The notes under the pieces are model-generated. The model was given only the letters and a program-made list of their open reading frames with translations, was not told where the DNA came from and ran no database searches. A DNA stretch of 64,000 nt from positions 1-64,000 of the forward strand of contig NZ_JAEMUH010000004.1 in assembly GCF_016461785.1 (NCBI RefSeq). The letters are read 5' to 3'. The position numbers and the translations under genes are program-made. This document shows positions 9,498 to 19,282 of the stretch, one piece after another; the first letter of the stretch is position 1; every line of letters begins with the position of its first letter. Source of the DNA: Marinomonas ostreistagni. GTDB lineage: Bacteria; Pseudomonadota; Gammaproteobacteria; Pseudomonadales; Marinomonadaceae.

Positions 9498-10028
9498 ATG
9501 CAAAAAATGGTCGTTACTCAGCGCGAGTGTCCAGCTCGTCGAGTACCAAGCGGTGATCCAACCACTATCCCAGAAGGACAGTTTATTACCATTAACCAAG
9601 CATTGGGCGGTAATTATACGGTTACCTTTCAAGGTAATATGTTGCGAATTGATGGCACAGATGCGGATGCTATTGGCCAAGAGCCTGAAGTATTAAGCTT
9701 CAGTGATGATGGTTCAGGTCAAATTGTTGAAGATCAAGTATGGCAAGCACTAGACAGTGTTTATGATCCTGAAATTCCAATCAGTTTGGTGTCTTTAGGG
9801 TTGGTTTACAACGTAGCTGTGGATCAGGCTGAGAAAAAAGTAGCTATACAAATGACGTTAACCGCGCCAGGTTGCGGAATGGGGCCAGTGCTTGTTAGCG
9901 ATGTAAAATACCGCGTGGCGAAAGTGCCTAATGTGGCGAATGTCCATGTTGATTTGGTGTTTGATCCACCATGGTCACGCGAAATGATGAGTGAAGAAGC
10001 GCAGCTTGAAGCAGGCTTGTTCTTCTAA
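9498..10028 (+). CDS. sufT: Fe-S assembly protein SufT
   Basis: A 176-residue SufT. The C-terminal MIP18/DUF59 domain (about residues 82-165) includes VWQALDSVYDPEIPISLVSLGLVYNV and LTAPGCGMGPVLVSDVK with the conserved cysteine. The N-terminal 80 residues are the extra domain typical of SufT rather than of short PaaD-like proteins. SufT is an auxiliary Fe-S maturation factor, mostly important when demand is high. ATG 9498 or 9507 could start it. It is the last gene of the first transcription block, before the hairpin at 10068. Confidence 0.92.
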   Translation: MQKMVVTQRECPARRVPSGDPTTIPEGQFITINQALGGNYTVTFQGNMLRIDGTDADAIGQEPEVLSFSDDGSGQIVEDQVWQALDSVYDPEIPISLVSLGLVYNVAVDQAEKKVAIQMTLTAPGCGMGPVLVSDVKYRVAKVPNVANVHVDLVFDPPWSREMMSEEAQLEAGLFF

Positions 10029-10067
10029 CGCATACAGTTCCAATGCAAAATCGACTACAATAGCCGA

Positions 10068-10101
10068 CGGCCAAGGTTTCGACCATTGGCCGTTTCTTTT
10101 T
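10068..10101 (+). terminator. Terminator after sufT
   Basis: ACGGCCAA (10068-10075), loop of 11, TTGGCCGT (10087-10094), then TTCTTTTT. This separates iscR-sufT from sufE, either as a full terminator or as partial attenuation. Confidence 0.65.
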
Positions 10102-10172
10102 GTGCTACGGCAATGATGCGAAATAGCGTCTATCGCACTGTTTTATTTAGTAAGCCAACTTAGTGAGGCATT

Positions 10173-10598
10173 ATGTCTTTACCGACAACAGAAGAGATTA
10201 TCGACGACATTTCTTTCTTTGATGACTGGGAAGAGAAGTACAAATACATTATCGACTTAGGTAAAGCGCTACCTGAGTTTGATGACGCATGGCGCACGCC
10301 AGAACGCTTAGTGAAAGGCTGTCAAAGCAACGTTTGGATCCAGCCAGGTAGCACGCAAGATGCTGAGAAAGGCGAAGTGCTGGTTTTTTCTGTGGACAGT
10401 GATGCGGTTATTGTTCGTGGTTTGCTTGGCCTTGTGATGGCAGCTTACAACGAGAAAACGCCTGCAGAAGTACTGGCGTTTGATATCGATGCGTACTTCT
10501 CGGAGCTAGATCTAGAACGTCACTTGAGTCCAACTCGTGGCAATGGTCTGCGTTCGATTGTAGGCCGTGTTCAAGCCATCGCAAAAGCGTCTGTTTAA
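10173..10598 (+). CDS. sufE: Sulfur acceptor SufE
   Basis: A 141-residue SufE, which accepts persulfide sulfur from SufS and passes it to SufB. The acceptor cysteine is in VKGCQSNVWI, the family motif. Length matches E. coli SufE (138). ATG 10173 follows GTGAGGC. It is separated from sufT by 144 bases containing a hairpin terminator, so it probably has its own promoter; the upstream A/T-rich segment near 10140 is compatible, but no clear hexamers are seen. The IscS-type desulfurase follows 52 bases downstream. Confidence 0.95.
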   Translation: MSLPTTEEIIDDISFFDDWEEKYKYIIDLGKALPEFDDAWRTPERLVKGCQSNVWIQPGSTQDAEKGEVLVFSVDSDAVIVRGLLGLVMAAYNEKTPAEVLAFDIDAYFSELDLERHLSPTRGNGLRSIVGRVQAIAKASV

Positions 10599-10650
10599 CT
10601 GATTTAGCTTCGTAGCTTTGTTTTAATTTGCGTTACCTTGGAGAGTTCCA

Positions 10651-11802
10651 ATGCAAACACCTGTTTACCTCGACAACTCAGCGACCACACCGGTTGATCC
10701 TCGTGTCGCGGAAAAAATGATGCAATGTCTTACTCAAGACGGCAACTTTGGCAACCCAGCTTCACGTTCGCACCTGTTTGGTTGGCGTGCGGAAGAGGCT
10801 GTAGAGGATGCACGTTTACAGGTGGCAGAATTAATCGAAGCGGATGCTCGTGAAATTGTATGGACCTCAGGGGCAACCGAAGCGAACAACTTGGCGATTA
10901 AAGGCGTTGCTGAAGCCAATAAGCTAAAAGGTCGCCATATCGTGACGTCAATGATTGAGCACAAAGCGGTGTTGGACCCTTGTCGTCAGCTTGAAAAAGA
11001 AGGCTTTGAAGTGACTTATCTTAAGCCAAACGCCCATGGCGAGATCACCGTTGAGAGTGTCGTTGCTGCACTGCGTGAAGATACGATCCTAGTGTCTTTG
11101 ATGCACGGTAATAATGAGCTGGGTGTGGTAACGGACATTGCGGCAGTTGGCCAAGAAACTCGCGCTCGCGGTATTTACTTTCATGTGGATGGCGCCCAGA
11201 CAACGGGCAAAGTAGCGATTGATGTGAACGCTATGAATGTTGATTTGATGTCGTTAACCGCTCACAAAACCTACGGCCCAAAAGGCATAGGTGCGTTATA
11301 TGTACGACGTTCGCCGAAGGTGAAGTTAGAAGCACAAATGCATGGTGGTGGTCATGAGCGTGGTATGCGATCAGGCACATTGGCCACCCATCAAATCGTG
11401 GGTATGGGTGAGGCTTTTGCCATTGCGAAAGCAGATATGCATTTAGATTGCGAGCGTATTGCAGTGCTGCGTGAAAAGCTTTGGCATGGGCTTTCTGAAA
11501 TGTCTGGCGTGCATCTAAATGGCGATTCAGACAACCGCGTTGCTGGTGTCATTAACGTAGGCTTTGATGGCGTGGAAGGTGAGGTGCTGCTGATGTCTCT
11601 AGCAGATGTGGCATTGTCTTCTGGTTCGGCATGTACGTCAGCGAGCCTTGAACCGTCTTATGTTTTGCGTGCTATTGGTTTGTCTGATGAGCTAGCGCAT
11701 GCGTCCCTGCGTATGTCGGTCGGGCGTTTCACGACGGAAGAAGAGATAGATTTCGTTATTGAAACGATAAAAAACGCTGTCACTCAACTGCGTGGCTTGT
11801 AA
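10651..11802 (+). CDS. iscS: IscS-type (class I) cysteine desulfurase
   Basis: A 383-residue PLP-dependent class I desulfurase. The PLP lysine is in [15 protein letters not shown]. The persulfide cysteine lies in [17 protein letters not shown], on the long flexible loop characteristic of IscS/NifS and absent in SufS. It is about 20 residues shorter than E. coli IscS. No iscU, hscBA or fdx is nearby, so it may supply sulfur for tRNA thiolation and other acceptors as well as Fe-S clusters (inference). ATG 10651 follows GGAGAG. It ends the Fe-S locus. Confidence 0.9.
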   Translation: MQTPVYLDNSATTPVDPRVAEKMMQCLTQDGNFGNPASRSHLFGWRAEEAVEDARLQVAELIEADAREIVWTSGATEANNLAIKGVAEANKLKGRHIVTSMIEHKAVLDPCRQLEKEGFEVTYLKPNAHGEITVESVVAALREDTILVSLMHGNNELGVVTDIAAVGQETRARGIYFHVDGAQTTGKVAIDVNAMNVDLMSLTAHKTYGPKGIGALYVRRSPKVKLEAQMHGGGHERGMRSGTLATHQIVGMGEAFAIAKADMHLDCERIAVLREKLWHGLSEMSGVHLNGDSDNRVAGVINVGFDGVEGEVLLMSLADVALSSGSACTSASLEPSYVLRAIGLSDELAHASLRMSVGRFTTEEEIDFVIETIKNAVTQLRGL

Positions 11803-11807
11803 ATATT

Positions 11808-11831
11808 CGAAAAAGGCGACTTTTCGTTTTT
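11808..11831 (+). terminator. Weak terminator after iscS
   Basis: CGAAAA (11808-11813), loop of 7, TTTTCG (11821-11826), followed by six T. The stem is short and A/U-rich, so termination is probably partial. Confidence 0.45.
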
Positions 11832-11857
11832 TAACCACAAAAAACGTGGCGAATACA

Positions 11858-11886
11858 TACAAATTTCATAAAGACATGCGTATAAT
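11858..11886 (+). promoter_or_regulatory. Promoter of ndk
   Basis: A perfect -10 TATAAT (11881-11886) has a poor -35 (TACAAA, 11858-11863) with a 17-bp spacer. It lies about 70 bases upstream of the ndk start and after a weak terminator, so ndk is its likely target. Confidence 0.6.
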
Positions 11887-11957
11887 GCGCACGCTTAAAG
11901 TTATTAGTCGGTCCCGTAATATCGCGTGACCATTGAAATTCATATTTGGAGTTTAAC

Positions 11958-12365
11958 ATGGCGCTAGAACGCACTCTATCTATCATCAAGCCAGATGCTG
12001 TTGCTAAAAACGTAATCGGTGAAATCTACACTCGTTTCGAGCGTGCTGGTCTGAAAATCGTTGAAGCTAAAATGATTCAACTAGACGACGAGCTAGCTGG
12101 CGGTTTCTACGCTGAGCACAAAGAGCGTCCATTCTACAAAGACCTTGTTGCATTCATGACATCTGGTCCAGTTGTTGTTTCTGTTCTTGAAGGTGAAGGC
12201 GCTGTTCTTCGTCACCGTGAACTAATGGGTGCTACTAACCCTAAAGAAGCGGCGGCTGGTACTCTACGTGCTGACTACGCTGAGTCTATCGATGCGAACG
12301 CTGTTCACGGTTCTGACTCTGTTGAGTCTGCTGCACGTGAAGTTGCTTACTTCTTCGGTAAGTAA
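11958..12365 (+). CDS. ndk: Nucleoside diphosphate kinase
   Basis: A 135-residue nucleoside diphosphate kinase, which transfers the gamma phosphate of ATP to NDPs through a phosphohistidine. The active-site histidine is in NAVHGSDS and the nucleotide site includes [10 protein letters not shown] and [13 protein letters not shown] 11958 follows TTTGGAG at good spacing; the longer frame from 11946 is rejected because [12 protein letters not shown] is the family start. The codon bias is strongly optimised compared with neighbours, as in a highly expressed gene. It is monocistronic, with two terminators behind it. Confidence 0.97.
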   Translation: MALERTLSIIKPDAVAKNVIGEIYTRFERAGLKIVEAKMIQLDDELAGGFYAEHKERPFYKDLVAFMTSGPVVVSVLEGEGAVLRHRELMGATNPKEAAAGTLRADYAESIDANAVHGSDSVESAAREVAYFFGK

Positions 12366-12411
12366 TTGATTTAAAACCTACCTTTTCGTTTTAGAAAAGC
12401 AGGTTTATGAG

Positions 12412-12437
12412 GAAGCGGGCCTATGGCCCGCTTCTTT
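12412..12437 (+). terminator. First ndk terminator
   Basis: A perfect 10-bp stem GAAGCGGGCC (12412-12421) / GGCCCGCTTC (12425-12434) with a three-base loop, followed by TTTG. Very stable, with a short T tract. Confidence 0.75.
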
Positions 12438-12443
12438 GCAGAG

Positions 12444-12482
12444 GCTTCTGAAAAGCGTAATCCCTTTTCAGAAGCTTTTTTG
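12444..12482 (+). terminator. Second ndk terminator
   Basis: A 12-bp perfect stem GCTTCTGAAAAG (12444-12455) / CTTTTCAGAAGC (12464-12475) with an 8-base loop, followed by a run of T. It comes seven bases after the first hairpin, giving a tandem terminator. Confidence 0.85.
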
Positions 12483-12519
12483 TCTACACTTAACGCTTTA
12501 GAGCGAATGATTGATACCT

Positions 12520-13635
12520 ATGACTGACACCCAGAAAGTAAATTTACTTGGCCTTTCACCAGAGAAACTCATCGAATTTTTTGAGTCGATTGGTGAAAAG
12601 AAATTCCGTGCCACCCAAGTGATGAAATGGATTCATCAAAAGGGCGCTGAGTCCTTTGAAGACATGACGGATGTTAGTAAGAAGTTACGCGCTAAATTAG
12701 AAAATATCTGTGAGATCCGCGCACCTGAAATCGTCTCTCAGAATATTTCTAATGATGGCACTCGTAAGTGGATCATTCGTACTGAAGGTGGTCAGAATAA
12801 CTGTGTCGAAGCGGTTTTGATTCCTGATGGTGATCGCGCAACGCTATGTGTGTCGTCTCAGGTGGGTTGTTCTTTGGACTGTAGCTTTTGTTCAACAGGG
12901 AAACAGGGCTTTAACCGCAACCTAACAGCAGCTGAAATCATTGGTCAGGTTTGGATTGCGATTAAATCTTTTGGTCCTATGGACCCAAGTGGCCCGCGTC
13001 GCGTGACCAATGTCGTAATGATGGGCATGGGTGAACCATTGATGAACTTTGAACCAGTGGTGGAAGCCATGACGCTGATGATGCATGACAATGCCTACGG
13101 CTTGTCGAAGCGTCGCGTGACCCTGAGCACATCAGGGGTGGTACCACGTATTTACGACTTGGTAAAACGTACCGACGTATCGCTGGCGATTTCTCTACAT
13201 GCGCCAAATAACGAATTGCGTAATGAGTTGGTGCCAATCAACAAGAAATACCCAATCGAAGAGCTGCTGGAAGCGTGTCAGCATTACCTAGACAACTTGC
13301 CTGATAAACGCCATATTACGATTGAGTATACGGTTATGGCTGGTGTGAATGATCAGGAAGAGCATGCACGTCAATTGTCTAAATTGCTGGAAAACTTGGA
13401 ATGCAAAATTAACTTGATTCCATTTAATCCATTCCCGCATTCAGGTTATGAGAAACCATCCAATAACCAAACGCGTCGTTTCCAGAAAATCTTGGCGGAT
13501 GATGGCTACACGGTAACGGTCCGTACGACACGTGGTGATGATATCGATGCCGCATGTGGTCAGTTAGTAGGTGACTTCTTAGATAAAACTCGTCGCTCTC
13601 AGAAATATATTGAACTTCGTGAAGTATCGGAGTAG
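12520..13635 (+). CDS. rlmN: 23S rRNA A2503 / tRNA A37 C2-methyltransferase RlmN
   Basis: A 371-residue radical-SAM methyltransferase that makes 2-methyladenosine at 23S rRNA A2503 and in some tRNAs. The 4Fe-4S site is [15 protein letters not shown] (C-X3-C-X2-C), the GGE-like SAM motif is [10 protein letters not shown], and the second catalytic cysteine is in [10 protein letters not shown] near the C-terminus. ATG 12520 ([10 protein letters not shown]) is preferred over the TTG at 12511. In related genomes it usually sits between ndk and pilF-rodZ; here pilF is absent. Confidence 0.95.
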   Translation: MTDTQKVNLLGLSPEKLIEFFESIGEKKFRATQVMKWIHQKGAESFEDMTDVSKKLRAKLENICEIRAPEIVSQNISNDGTRKWIIRTEGGQNNCVEAVLIPDGDRATLCVSSQVGCSLDCSFCSTGKQGFNRNLTAAEIIGQVWIAIKSFGPMDPSGPRRVTNVVMMGMGEPLMNFEPVVEAMTLMMHDNAYGLSKRRVTLSTSGVVPRIYDLVKRTDVSLAISLHAPNNELRNELVPINKKYPIEELLEACQHYLDNLPDKRHITIEYTVMAGVNDQEEHARQLSKLLENLECKINLIPFNPFPHSGYEKPSNNQTRRFQKILADDGYTVTVRTTRGDDIDAACGQLVGDFLDKTRRSQKYIELREVSE

Positions 13636-13954
13636 TCATCAATTCACAAGTTAGATGGAGGTGACGTATTGCTTCGGATGTAAGTATTACGTCAAATTCA
13701 TTTAACTTGTTATCACTAATAGAAAAGTTTTTTGGCATTTTTGCTGTATAAGTTTGATGGCTAGCAACAATCTTGATTTAATACTAGTCGATTGAATAAA
13801 AGCGCTTTTTATCATTATTCAGGCGTAAGTTTGTCCGCTCTTCTGGACCTTAAATAAGCTGTTTTTTGTCTGTCGTTGCGTACTATTGCACGAAACTGAC
13901 CATACACCCCGCAGCTGAGCGCTTTTTATTAGCCTGTTACACCAAGGTAATAAC
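13636..13954. other. 319-base interval between rlmN and rodZ, no gene
   Basis: This is where pilF (a type IV pilus TPR lipoprotein gene) usually lies in related genomes. Nothing coding is convincing here: the only long frame, on the minus strand at 13424-13738, mostly lies inside rlmN. The stretch is A/T-rich with several T runs and probably holds the rodZ promoter, although no clear hexamers are seen. No structured RNA is recognised. Confidence 0.5.
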
Positions 13955-14950
13955 ATGACAACCGAATTAGAGATGGAGATCGCTCCTGAGCAGAGTACTA
14001 AAGCTGCGGATATTGGCCATACTCTCCGAGCGAAACGTCTAAGCTTGTCGATTGATGAGAGACAAGTTGCAACAGAACTAAAGTTATCAATTGAACATGT
14101 TTTTGCTATTGAGAACGGTGAGTTCGATCGTTTTCGTTCTGCTACCTTTGCCCGAGGGTACCTAAAAAGCTATTGTCGATTATTAGGTCTTGACCATAAG
14201 CCGCTTTTGTCTGCTTTCGACGAACAGCAATCCGTTAAGGAAAGTAATCTACGTCCTGTTGATAATGTTCCACCTCAATCCTCTGGCCGCGATCCGATAT
14301 TTGTTATCGTTTCTGCGATTATTGTATCCATTATTGTATTTATTATATTTTGGTGGCCTTCACAATCGTCGGATGTAGATGCCTCTGCACCTGCTTCTGG
14401 GCAACCTTCTGAAGTTTCTGACGCTGGAGAGGTTTCACGTATAGATCCTGCGAATGAAGTTGAGCCTGAGCTTTCAGAGAACTCAACTGAAAACTCTTCA
14501 GATACTCAAGAGGAAGCTGTGCTCGACTCTTCAATTGAAGCTCCTGCTTTGTCAGACGAGCCAGATAATGTAGTGACGGGGCTCTCTGCTGAAACAATTG
14601 CTTTGCTTGAAGATGCGGGAGTAAACCCAAATGAAGTAGTTGAAGCGACTCGTGAAGCTGAAGTGGAATCAGTTCTTGTACCTGAAGCAACGGCGGAGCC
14701 AGTTGCTCCAAGCAATGATATTTATATTCAGTTTGTCGCTGACTGCTGGACTGAAATTCGAGACAGTTCTGGACGGATTTTATTTTCTGGTGTGAAAGGT
14801 TCGGGTGATACCTTAGAGTTAGATGGTGAAGCACCTTACCGAGTAACATTGGGTTACGCGAGAGGCGTTTCTGAATTTTTATACAAGGGGGAGCTTTTTG
14901 ACTTCTCCTCATATGTACGTAAAGATCTAGCTCGTTTTGAGCTTAAATAG
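13955..14950 (+). CDS. rodZ: Cell-shape protein RodZ
   Basis: A 331-residue RodZ, the single-pass protein that links MreB filaments to the wall-elongation machinery. A cytoplasmic helix-turn-helix (about residues 20-85, with [17 protein letters not shown]) is followed by one membrane helix (114-134), a long Ser/Glu-rich periplasmic linker (about 136-245) and a DUF4115 beta domain (about 248-331, starting [15 protein letters not shown]). ATG 13955 follows AAGGTAA. ispG starts 8 bases after the stop, the conserved order. Confidence 0.93.
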   Translation: MTTELEMEIAPEQSTKAADIGHTLRAKRLSLSIDERQVATELKLSIEHVFAIENGEFDRFRSATFARGYLKSYCRLLGLDHKPLLSAFDEQQSVKESNLRPVDNVPPQSSGRDPIFVIVSAIIVSIIVFIIFWWPSQSSDVDASAPASGQPSEVSDAGEVSRIDPANEVEPELSENSTENSSDTQEEAVLDSSIEAPALSDEPDNVVTGLSAETIALLEDAGVNPNEVVEATREAEVESVLVPEATAEPVAPSNDIYIQFVADCWTEIRDSSGRILFSGVKGSGDTLELDGEAPYRVTLGYARGVSEFLYKGELFDFSSYVRKDLARFELK

Positions 14951-14958
14951 AGATAAGT

Positions 14959-16071
14959 ATGCATTTCGAATCTCCAATAAAACGTCGTCATTCTCGCCAA
15001 ATTATGGTGGGGGATGTTCCTGTAGGTGGTGGCGCTCCGATTAGTGTTCAGAGTATGACCAATACTGAGACATGTGATGTGGATGCAACCGTTGCCCAAA
15101 TTCGTGCGATTCAGGATGCTGGTGCTGATATTGTAAGGGTGTCAGTACCTTCTATGGATGCGGCGGAAGCGTTCAAAGCAATACGTAAACAAGTGTCGGT
15201 ACCATTGGTAGCAGACATTCATTTCGATTACAAAATCGCACTTAAGGTTGCGGAATACGGGGTTGATTGTTTGCGAATTAACCCTGGTAACATTGGTAAT
15301 AAAGATCGTGTTCGCGCAGTTGTCGATTGTGCGCGTGATAAGAATATCCCGATTCGTATTGGTGTTAATGCGGGCTCCTTGGAAAAAGACCTGCAAAAGA
15401 AATACGGTGAACCAACACCGGATGCATTGGTTGAATCTGCTTTTCGTCAAATCGAGTATTTTGATGCGCTGGATTTCCAAGAATTCAAATTAAGCTTGAA
15501 GGCTTCAGATATTTTTATGACAGTTGAAGCTTACCGTAAGATTGCATCACAAATTGATAATCCGCTTCATTTGGGCATCACTGAGGCGGGTGGTCTGCGT
15601 TCTGGTACGGTTAAATCTTCGATTGGTTTAGGCTTACTTCTAATGGACGGCATTGGTGACACACTTCGAGTGTCGTTGGCAGCTGACCCCGTACAAGAAG
15701 TCAAAGTAGGCTGGGACATGTTACGTAGTTTGAAACTGCGTAATCGTGGTATCAACTTTATTGCATGCCCAAGTTGCTCTCGCCAGAACTTTGATGTTGT
15801 GAAGACTATGAACGAGTTGGAAGAGCGTCTAGAAGATATTAAAGTCTCTATGGATGTTGCAGTGATAGGCTGTGTTGTAAACGGTCCTGGGGAAGCGAAA
15901 GAAGCAGATTTAGGCCTTGCCGGTGGTACGCCAAATAATTTGGTGTATTTAGACGGCAAACCAAACTCAAAAGTTAAAAATGAAACCTTGGTGGATGATC
16001 TTGAGCGTATGATTCGCGCCAAAGCGGACGCTAAAGAAAAAGAAGAATCCAATCTTATCGCTAAGTCATAA
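14959..16071 (+). CDS. ispG: HMBPP synthase IspG
   Basis: A 370-residue 4Fe-4S enzyme of the MEP isoprenoid pathway that converts ME-cPP to HMBPP. The N-terminal TIM barrel begins with [20 protein letters not shown] and the C-terminal domain carries the cluster cysteines in [10 protein letters not shown] and [14 protein letters not shown]. Length matches E. coli (372). It depends on the Fe-S machinery encoded earlier in the window, although the two are separate units. hisS starts 11 bases after the stop. Confidence 0.97.
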   Translation: MHFESPIKRRHSRQIMVGDVPVGGGAPISVQSMTNTETCDVDATVAQIRAIQDAGADIVRVSVPSMDAAEAFKAIRKQVSVPLVADIHFDYKIALKVAEYGVDCLRINPGNIGNKDRVRAVVDCARDKNIPIRIGVNAGSLEKDLQKKYGEPTPDALVESAFRQIEYFDALDFQEFKLSLKASDIFMTVEAYRKIASQIDNPLHLGITEAGGLRSGTVKSSIGLGLLLMDGIGDTLRVSLAADPVQEVKVGWDMLRSLKLRNRGINFIACPSCSRQNFDVVKTMNELEERLEDIKVSMDVAVIGCVVNGPGEAKEADLGLAGGTPNNLVYLDGKPNSKVKNETLVDDLERMIRAKADAKEKEESNLIAKS

Positions 16072-16082
16072 GGGCACGAACA

Positions 16083-17363
16083 GTGGGTCGTAAAGTACAA
16101 GCAATTCGCGGAATGAATGATATTCTGCCGGGCCAATCTTCCGTTTGGCAGTACCTAGAGAGAACCGTTTCTGAAGTAGTAAATGGTTATGGATATCAAC
16201 AAATCCGTTTCCCTATCGTTGAGCAAACAGAGCTTTTTAAACGCGGTGTGGGTGAGACAACTGATATCGTTGAGAAGGAAATGTATACCTTCGAAGATCG
16301 TAACGGTGAGTCCTTAACACTTCGTCCAGAAGGGACCGCTAGCTGTGTTCGTGCTGCTGATCAGGCTGGTTTGCTGTTCAATCAAACACAACGTCTTTGG
16401 TACGTGGGCCCAATGTTTCGCTACGAACGCCCACAAAAAGGCCGTTACCGTCAATTTCACCAAATCGGTGTAGAATCTTTTGGTATGGCAACGCCAGATA
16501 TTGACGCTGAACTGATCATTTTAACGGCACGTCTTTGGAAGAAGCTTGGCTTACTTGAGCACGTCGAACTGCAATTAAACACCATTGGTGTTGCTGCGGC
16601 GCGTGAAACATTTAAAGCTGCTCTGGTGGAGTATCTAACAGAGTTTAAGGATCAATTAGACGAAGACAGCCAACGTCGTTTATCGACAAACCCACTTCGT
16701 ATCCTTGATTCCAAAGATGAAGCGACACAAAAAGTGTTGCAGAGTGCACCGAGTCTTGAAGATTTCATTGACGATGAATCTCGTGAGCATTTTGAGCGCT
16801 TGCAAGCAATCTTAAGAGCAAATGATGTACCATTTGTGATCAACCGTGCTTTAGTGCGTGGACTTGATTACTACGGCAAAACCGTATTTGAATGGGTAAC
16901 CTCTCACCTTGGTGCGCAAGCGACGGTTTGTGCTGGTGGTCGTTATGATGGCCTAGTTGAACAGTTAGGTGGTCGCGCTACGCCAGCAGTGGGCTTTGCT
17001 ATGGGCGTTGAGCGTTTGGTGCTTTTGTTAGAAACTCTTGAATTGATTCCCGAAGAAGCAAAGAGTGCAACGGATATTTTTGTTGTAAGTTTTGGTGATG
17101 AAGCAGAGCTTGCGTCTTTCGTAGTAGCTGAGCAGCTACGCAATGCGAATCAAGATTGGACTGTTTTGCGTCACTGCGGCGGCGGTAACTTTAAGAACCA
17201 AATGAAAAAAGCCGATAAATCGGGCGCTCGCTTTACTTTGATTTTGGGAGAAAGCGAAGTAGCTGAAGGGGTTATACAAGTAAAAGATATGCAGTCTGGT
17301 GAGCAGGTTTCATGTGCTACCGATGTATTAGTAACTACTTTGCTAGACAAGCTTAACGGCTGA
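16083..17363 (+). CDS. hisS: Histidyl-tRNA synthetase
   Basis: A 426-residue class II histidyl-tRNA synthetase. Motif 2 ([19 protein letters not shown]), the histidine A motif ([15 protein letters not shown]) and motif 3 ([11 protein letters not shown]) are visible, with the anticodon-binding domain after about residue 330. The start is GTG 16083: the deduced [17 protein letters not shown] aligns with the normal N-terminus, while the next ATG would remove the conserved QAIRG. It lies in the ispG-hisS-yfgM-bamB-der run. Confidence 0.96.
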   Translation: MGRKVQAIRGMNDILPGQSSVWQYLERTVSEVVNGYGYQQIRFPIVEQTELFKRGVGETTDIVEKEMYTFEDRNGESLTLRPEGTASCVRAADQAGLLFNQTQRLWYVGPMFRYERPQKGRYRQFHQIGVESFGMATPDIDAELIILTARLWKKLGLLEHVELQLNTIGVAAARETFKAALVEYLTEFKDQLDEDSQRRLSTNPLRILDSKDEATQKVLQSAPSLEDFIDDESREHFERLQAILRANDVPFVINRALVRGLDYYGKTVFEWVTSHLGAQATVCAGGRYDGLVEQLGGRATPAVGFAMGVERLVLLLETLELIPEEAKSATDIFVVSFGDEAELASFVVAEQLRNANQDWTVLRHCGGGNFKNQMKKADKSGARFTLILGESEVAEGVIQVKDMQSGEQVSCATDVLVTTLLDKLNG

Positions 17364-17407
17364 TCCATTAATGCGGTCGTTCAATATAGAATTATGAGGA
17401 ACTCGGT

Positions 17408-18049
17408 GTGTCTGAAGTAAAGACTGAAGAAGAACAAATTGAAGCGTTTAAAAACTGGTGGAAGAAAAATGGTACTTCGCTAGTATTAGCCGTCGCTGTC
17501 GGTGTAGGTGGTTACTTTGGCTTTCAAGCGTGGAAAACGAGTCAAGAAAATCATTTGGCTGAGGCATCTTCTCTCTATCAAAACCTAACAGAAGCTGCGA
17601 CAGATTTAGCGAAAGAAGAGAATCAAAAAACAGTACGTTTTATTGCTAATCAATTAGCCGAAGACTTTGATGATACTGGCTACGCTATGTTTAGTCAGTT
17701 GTTCGTAGCACGTATTGATGCGCAAGCGGGTAACTATGAAGATGCGGTTGCAGCGCTTTCAAAAGTGGTTGAACAGTCTGAAGACGTTTCGTTTGATGCC
17801 ATTGCCAATCTACGTATTGCTCGCCTACAAGCAGAGCAAGAAAAATACGATACAGCGATGAAAACTTTATCCTTGGTGACTTCGTCTGAGTTTGCTGCAC
17901 AGGTAGCAGAACTGAAAGGCGATATTTTATTGGCTCAAGGAAAGCGTGATGAAGCACGCGTCGCTTACCAAGACGCTGCGGATCAGATGGGAGCCGGTGT
18001 CCAGCACCCACTTTTAGATATTAAGCTAAAAGATTTAGTTGAGGGCTAG
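17408..18049 (+). CDS. YfgM-family TPR ancillary SecYEG translocon protein
   Basis: A 213-residue YfgM-type protein. A short cytoplasmic N-terminus is followed by one membrane helix (about residues 23-40) and a periplasmic TPR domain, with repeats in EDAVAALSKVVEQ and YDTAMKTLSLV. In E. coli YfgM associates with PpiD and SecYEG and influences envelope stress signalling. The start is GTG 17408 behind GAGGA. The stop comes six bases before the bamB ATG, and the order hisS-yfgM-bamB-der is conserved. Confidence 0.9.
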   Translation: MSEVKTEEEQIEAFKNWWKKNGTSLVLAVAVGVGGYFGFQAWKTSQENHLAEASSLYQNLTEAATDLAKEENQKTVRFIANQLAEDFDDTGYAMFSQLFVARIDAQAGNYEDAVAALSKVVEQSEDVSFDAIANLRIARLQAEQEKYDTAMKTLSLVTSSEFAAQVAELKGDILLAQGKRDEARVAYQDAADQMGAGVQHPLLDIKLKDLVEG

Positions 18050-18055
18050 TTGACA

Positions 18056-19186
18056 ATGTGGAAGCCTATTATTGTGGCTGCAGTATTAAGTTCTGCTGTA
18101 TTACAGGGTTGCTCAACTAGACTGTTGCCTCCACCTGATAGCATAAGACAAGAAGTCTATTTTGATGCGAATTGGCGTACCAAGGTAAATGGAGGTGCTG
18201 GTGAGCAAACGGAAACCTACAATATCGTTGCCCAAGACAATACGTTAACGTTGGTGACTAACCGTGGCTCGCTTTATGAACTAAATCAATCTAATGGTCT
18301 TCAGGTCCAGCATATTGAAACCGGAGCTAAGCCTAGTTCTGGGGTGTCACGTGATGGAGATCGAGTATTCTTTGGGACCTATGATGGCGATTTGATCGCT
18401 GTATCACTGGACGATGAGTCGATTTTATGGCGTAAAACTCTAACATCAGAAATCTTGTCAGAAACTGGTAATGGAGCTGGTCGTGTTGCGGCAGTTACTG
18501 CAGATGGTTGGTTAACTGTTATGGACGCGAATACCGGTGAAACTTTATGGCGTGATAAAGAAGACCTACCAGCTTTAACAGTTCGTGGCACGTCGGCACC
18601 TGTAATTGTTGATGGTAAAGTGATAGCTGGTTTTGCAAGTGGTAAAGTGAAAGCCTATAACTTGCAAACGGGCGATCAGATCTGGGAATACGCTGTTGGT
18701 AAACCTGAGGGGCGTTATGAGATCGAACGTCTTACGGATGTTAGTGGGCGCTTTGTCATCGCGAATAATATGCTGTACTCAGTGGCTTATAATGGCACAG
18801 TGACAGCATTGGCTATGCAAACAGGTCGTCCTATATGGCAACGTAATATTTCCAGTGCGGTAGGTGTTGCTGTACAAGGGAATGAACTAGCAGTTATCGA
18901 TCAGGACAATGTTGTTTATAACCTTAATGCTCTTAATGGTTCGACACTTTGGCAAAATGACACATTGCAAGGTCGTGATTTGGCCTCACCAGTGTTTTAT
19001 AAAGACTATGTGGCAGTACTAGATCGTGGTGGTTGGATTCATCTAATGAATCGTGAAACAGGTTTAATAGAAGCGTGGACGTTGGCTGATTCTCGACGTC
19101 CGGCTGGAAGTCGTATGGTGTCGAATGACGAACAATTGTTTATACTAACACCAACTGCAAATGTAACGGCGCTCCACTACTGGTAG
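18056..19186 (+). CDS. bamB: Outer-membrane assembly lipoprotein BamB
   Basis: A 376-residue outer-membrane lipoprotein of the BAM complex that supports beta-barrel protein insertion. The signal peptide ends with lipobox LQGC at residues 16-19, so Cys19 is lipidated. The mature part is an eight-bladed PQQ-like propeller with repeated blades of the type G-x-x-x-A-x-x-x-x-T-G-x-x-x-W (SGKVKAYNLQTGDQIWEY). ATG 18056 is preferred over the TTG six bases earlier. Length is close to E. coli BamB (392). Confidence 0.95.
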   Translation: MWKPIIVAAVLSSAVLQGCSTRLLPPPDSIRQEVYFDANWRTKVNGGAGEQTETYNIVAQDNTLTLVTNRGSLYELNQSNGLQVQHIETGAKPSSGVSRDGDRVFFGTYDGDLIAVSLDDESILWRKTLTSEILSETGNGAGRVAAVTADGWLTVMDANTGETLWRDKEDLPALTVRGTSAPVIVDGKVIAGFASGKVKAYNLQTGDQIWEYAVGKPEGRYEIERLTDVSGRFVIANNMLYSVAYNGTVTALAMQTGRPIWQRNISSAVGVAVQGNELAVIDQDNVVYNLNALNGSTLWQNDTLQGRDLASPVFYKDYVAVLDRGGWIHLMNRETGLIEAWTLADSRRPAGSRMVSNDEQLFILTPTANVTALHYW

Positions 19187-19282
19187 TGGTAACGCCCTGA
19201 GCGTATGCTCAACGCAATTTTTGAAGAGGCTGCTTCGCTCACAAGGCGTAGCAGCCACTTTGTATTCTAATAGGTTGAAAAA

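Noticed and set aside
13424..13738. Open frame of 104 codons on the minus strand across the rlmN 3' end
   Set aside because: More than half lies antisense inside rlmN, it has no homology I recognise, and it is rich in rare-looking residues (His, Tyr) typical of shadow frames.
14343..14912. Open frame of 189 codons antisense to rodZ
   Set aside because: It is produced by the Ser/Glu/Ala-rich linker codons of rodZ; its Gln/Leu/His-rich product is low-complexity and has no start signal.
15567..16136. Open frame of 189 codons antisense to ispG
   Set aside because: Entirely covered by ispG and the hisS start, which are certain.
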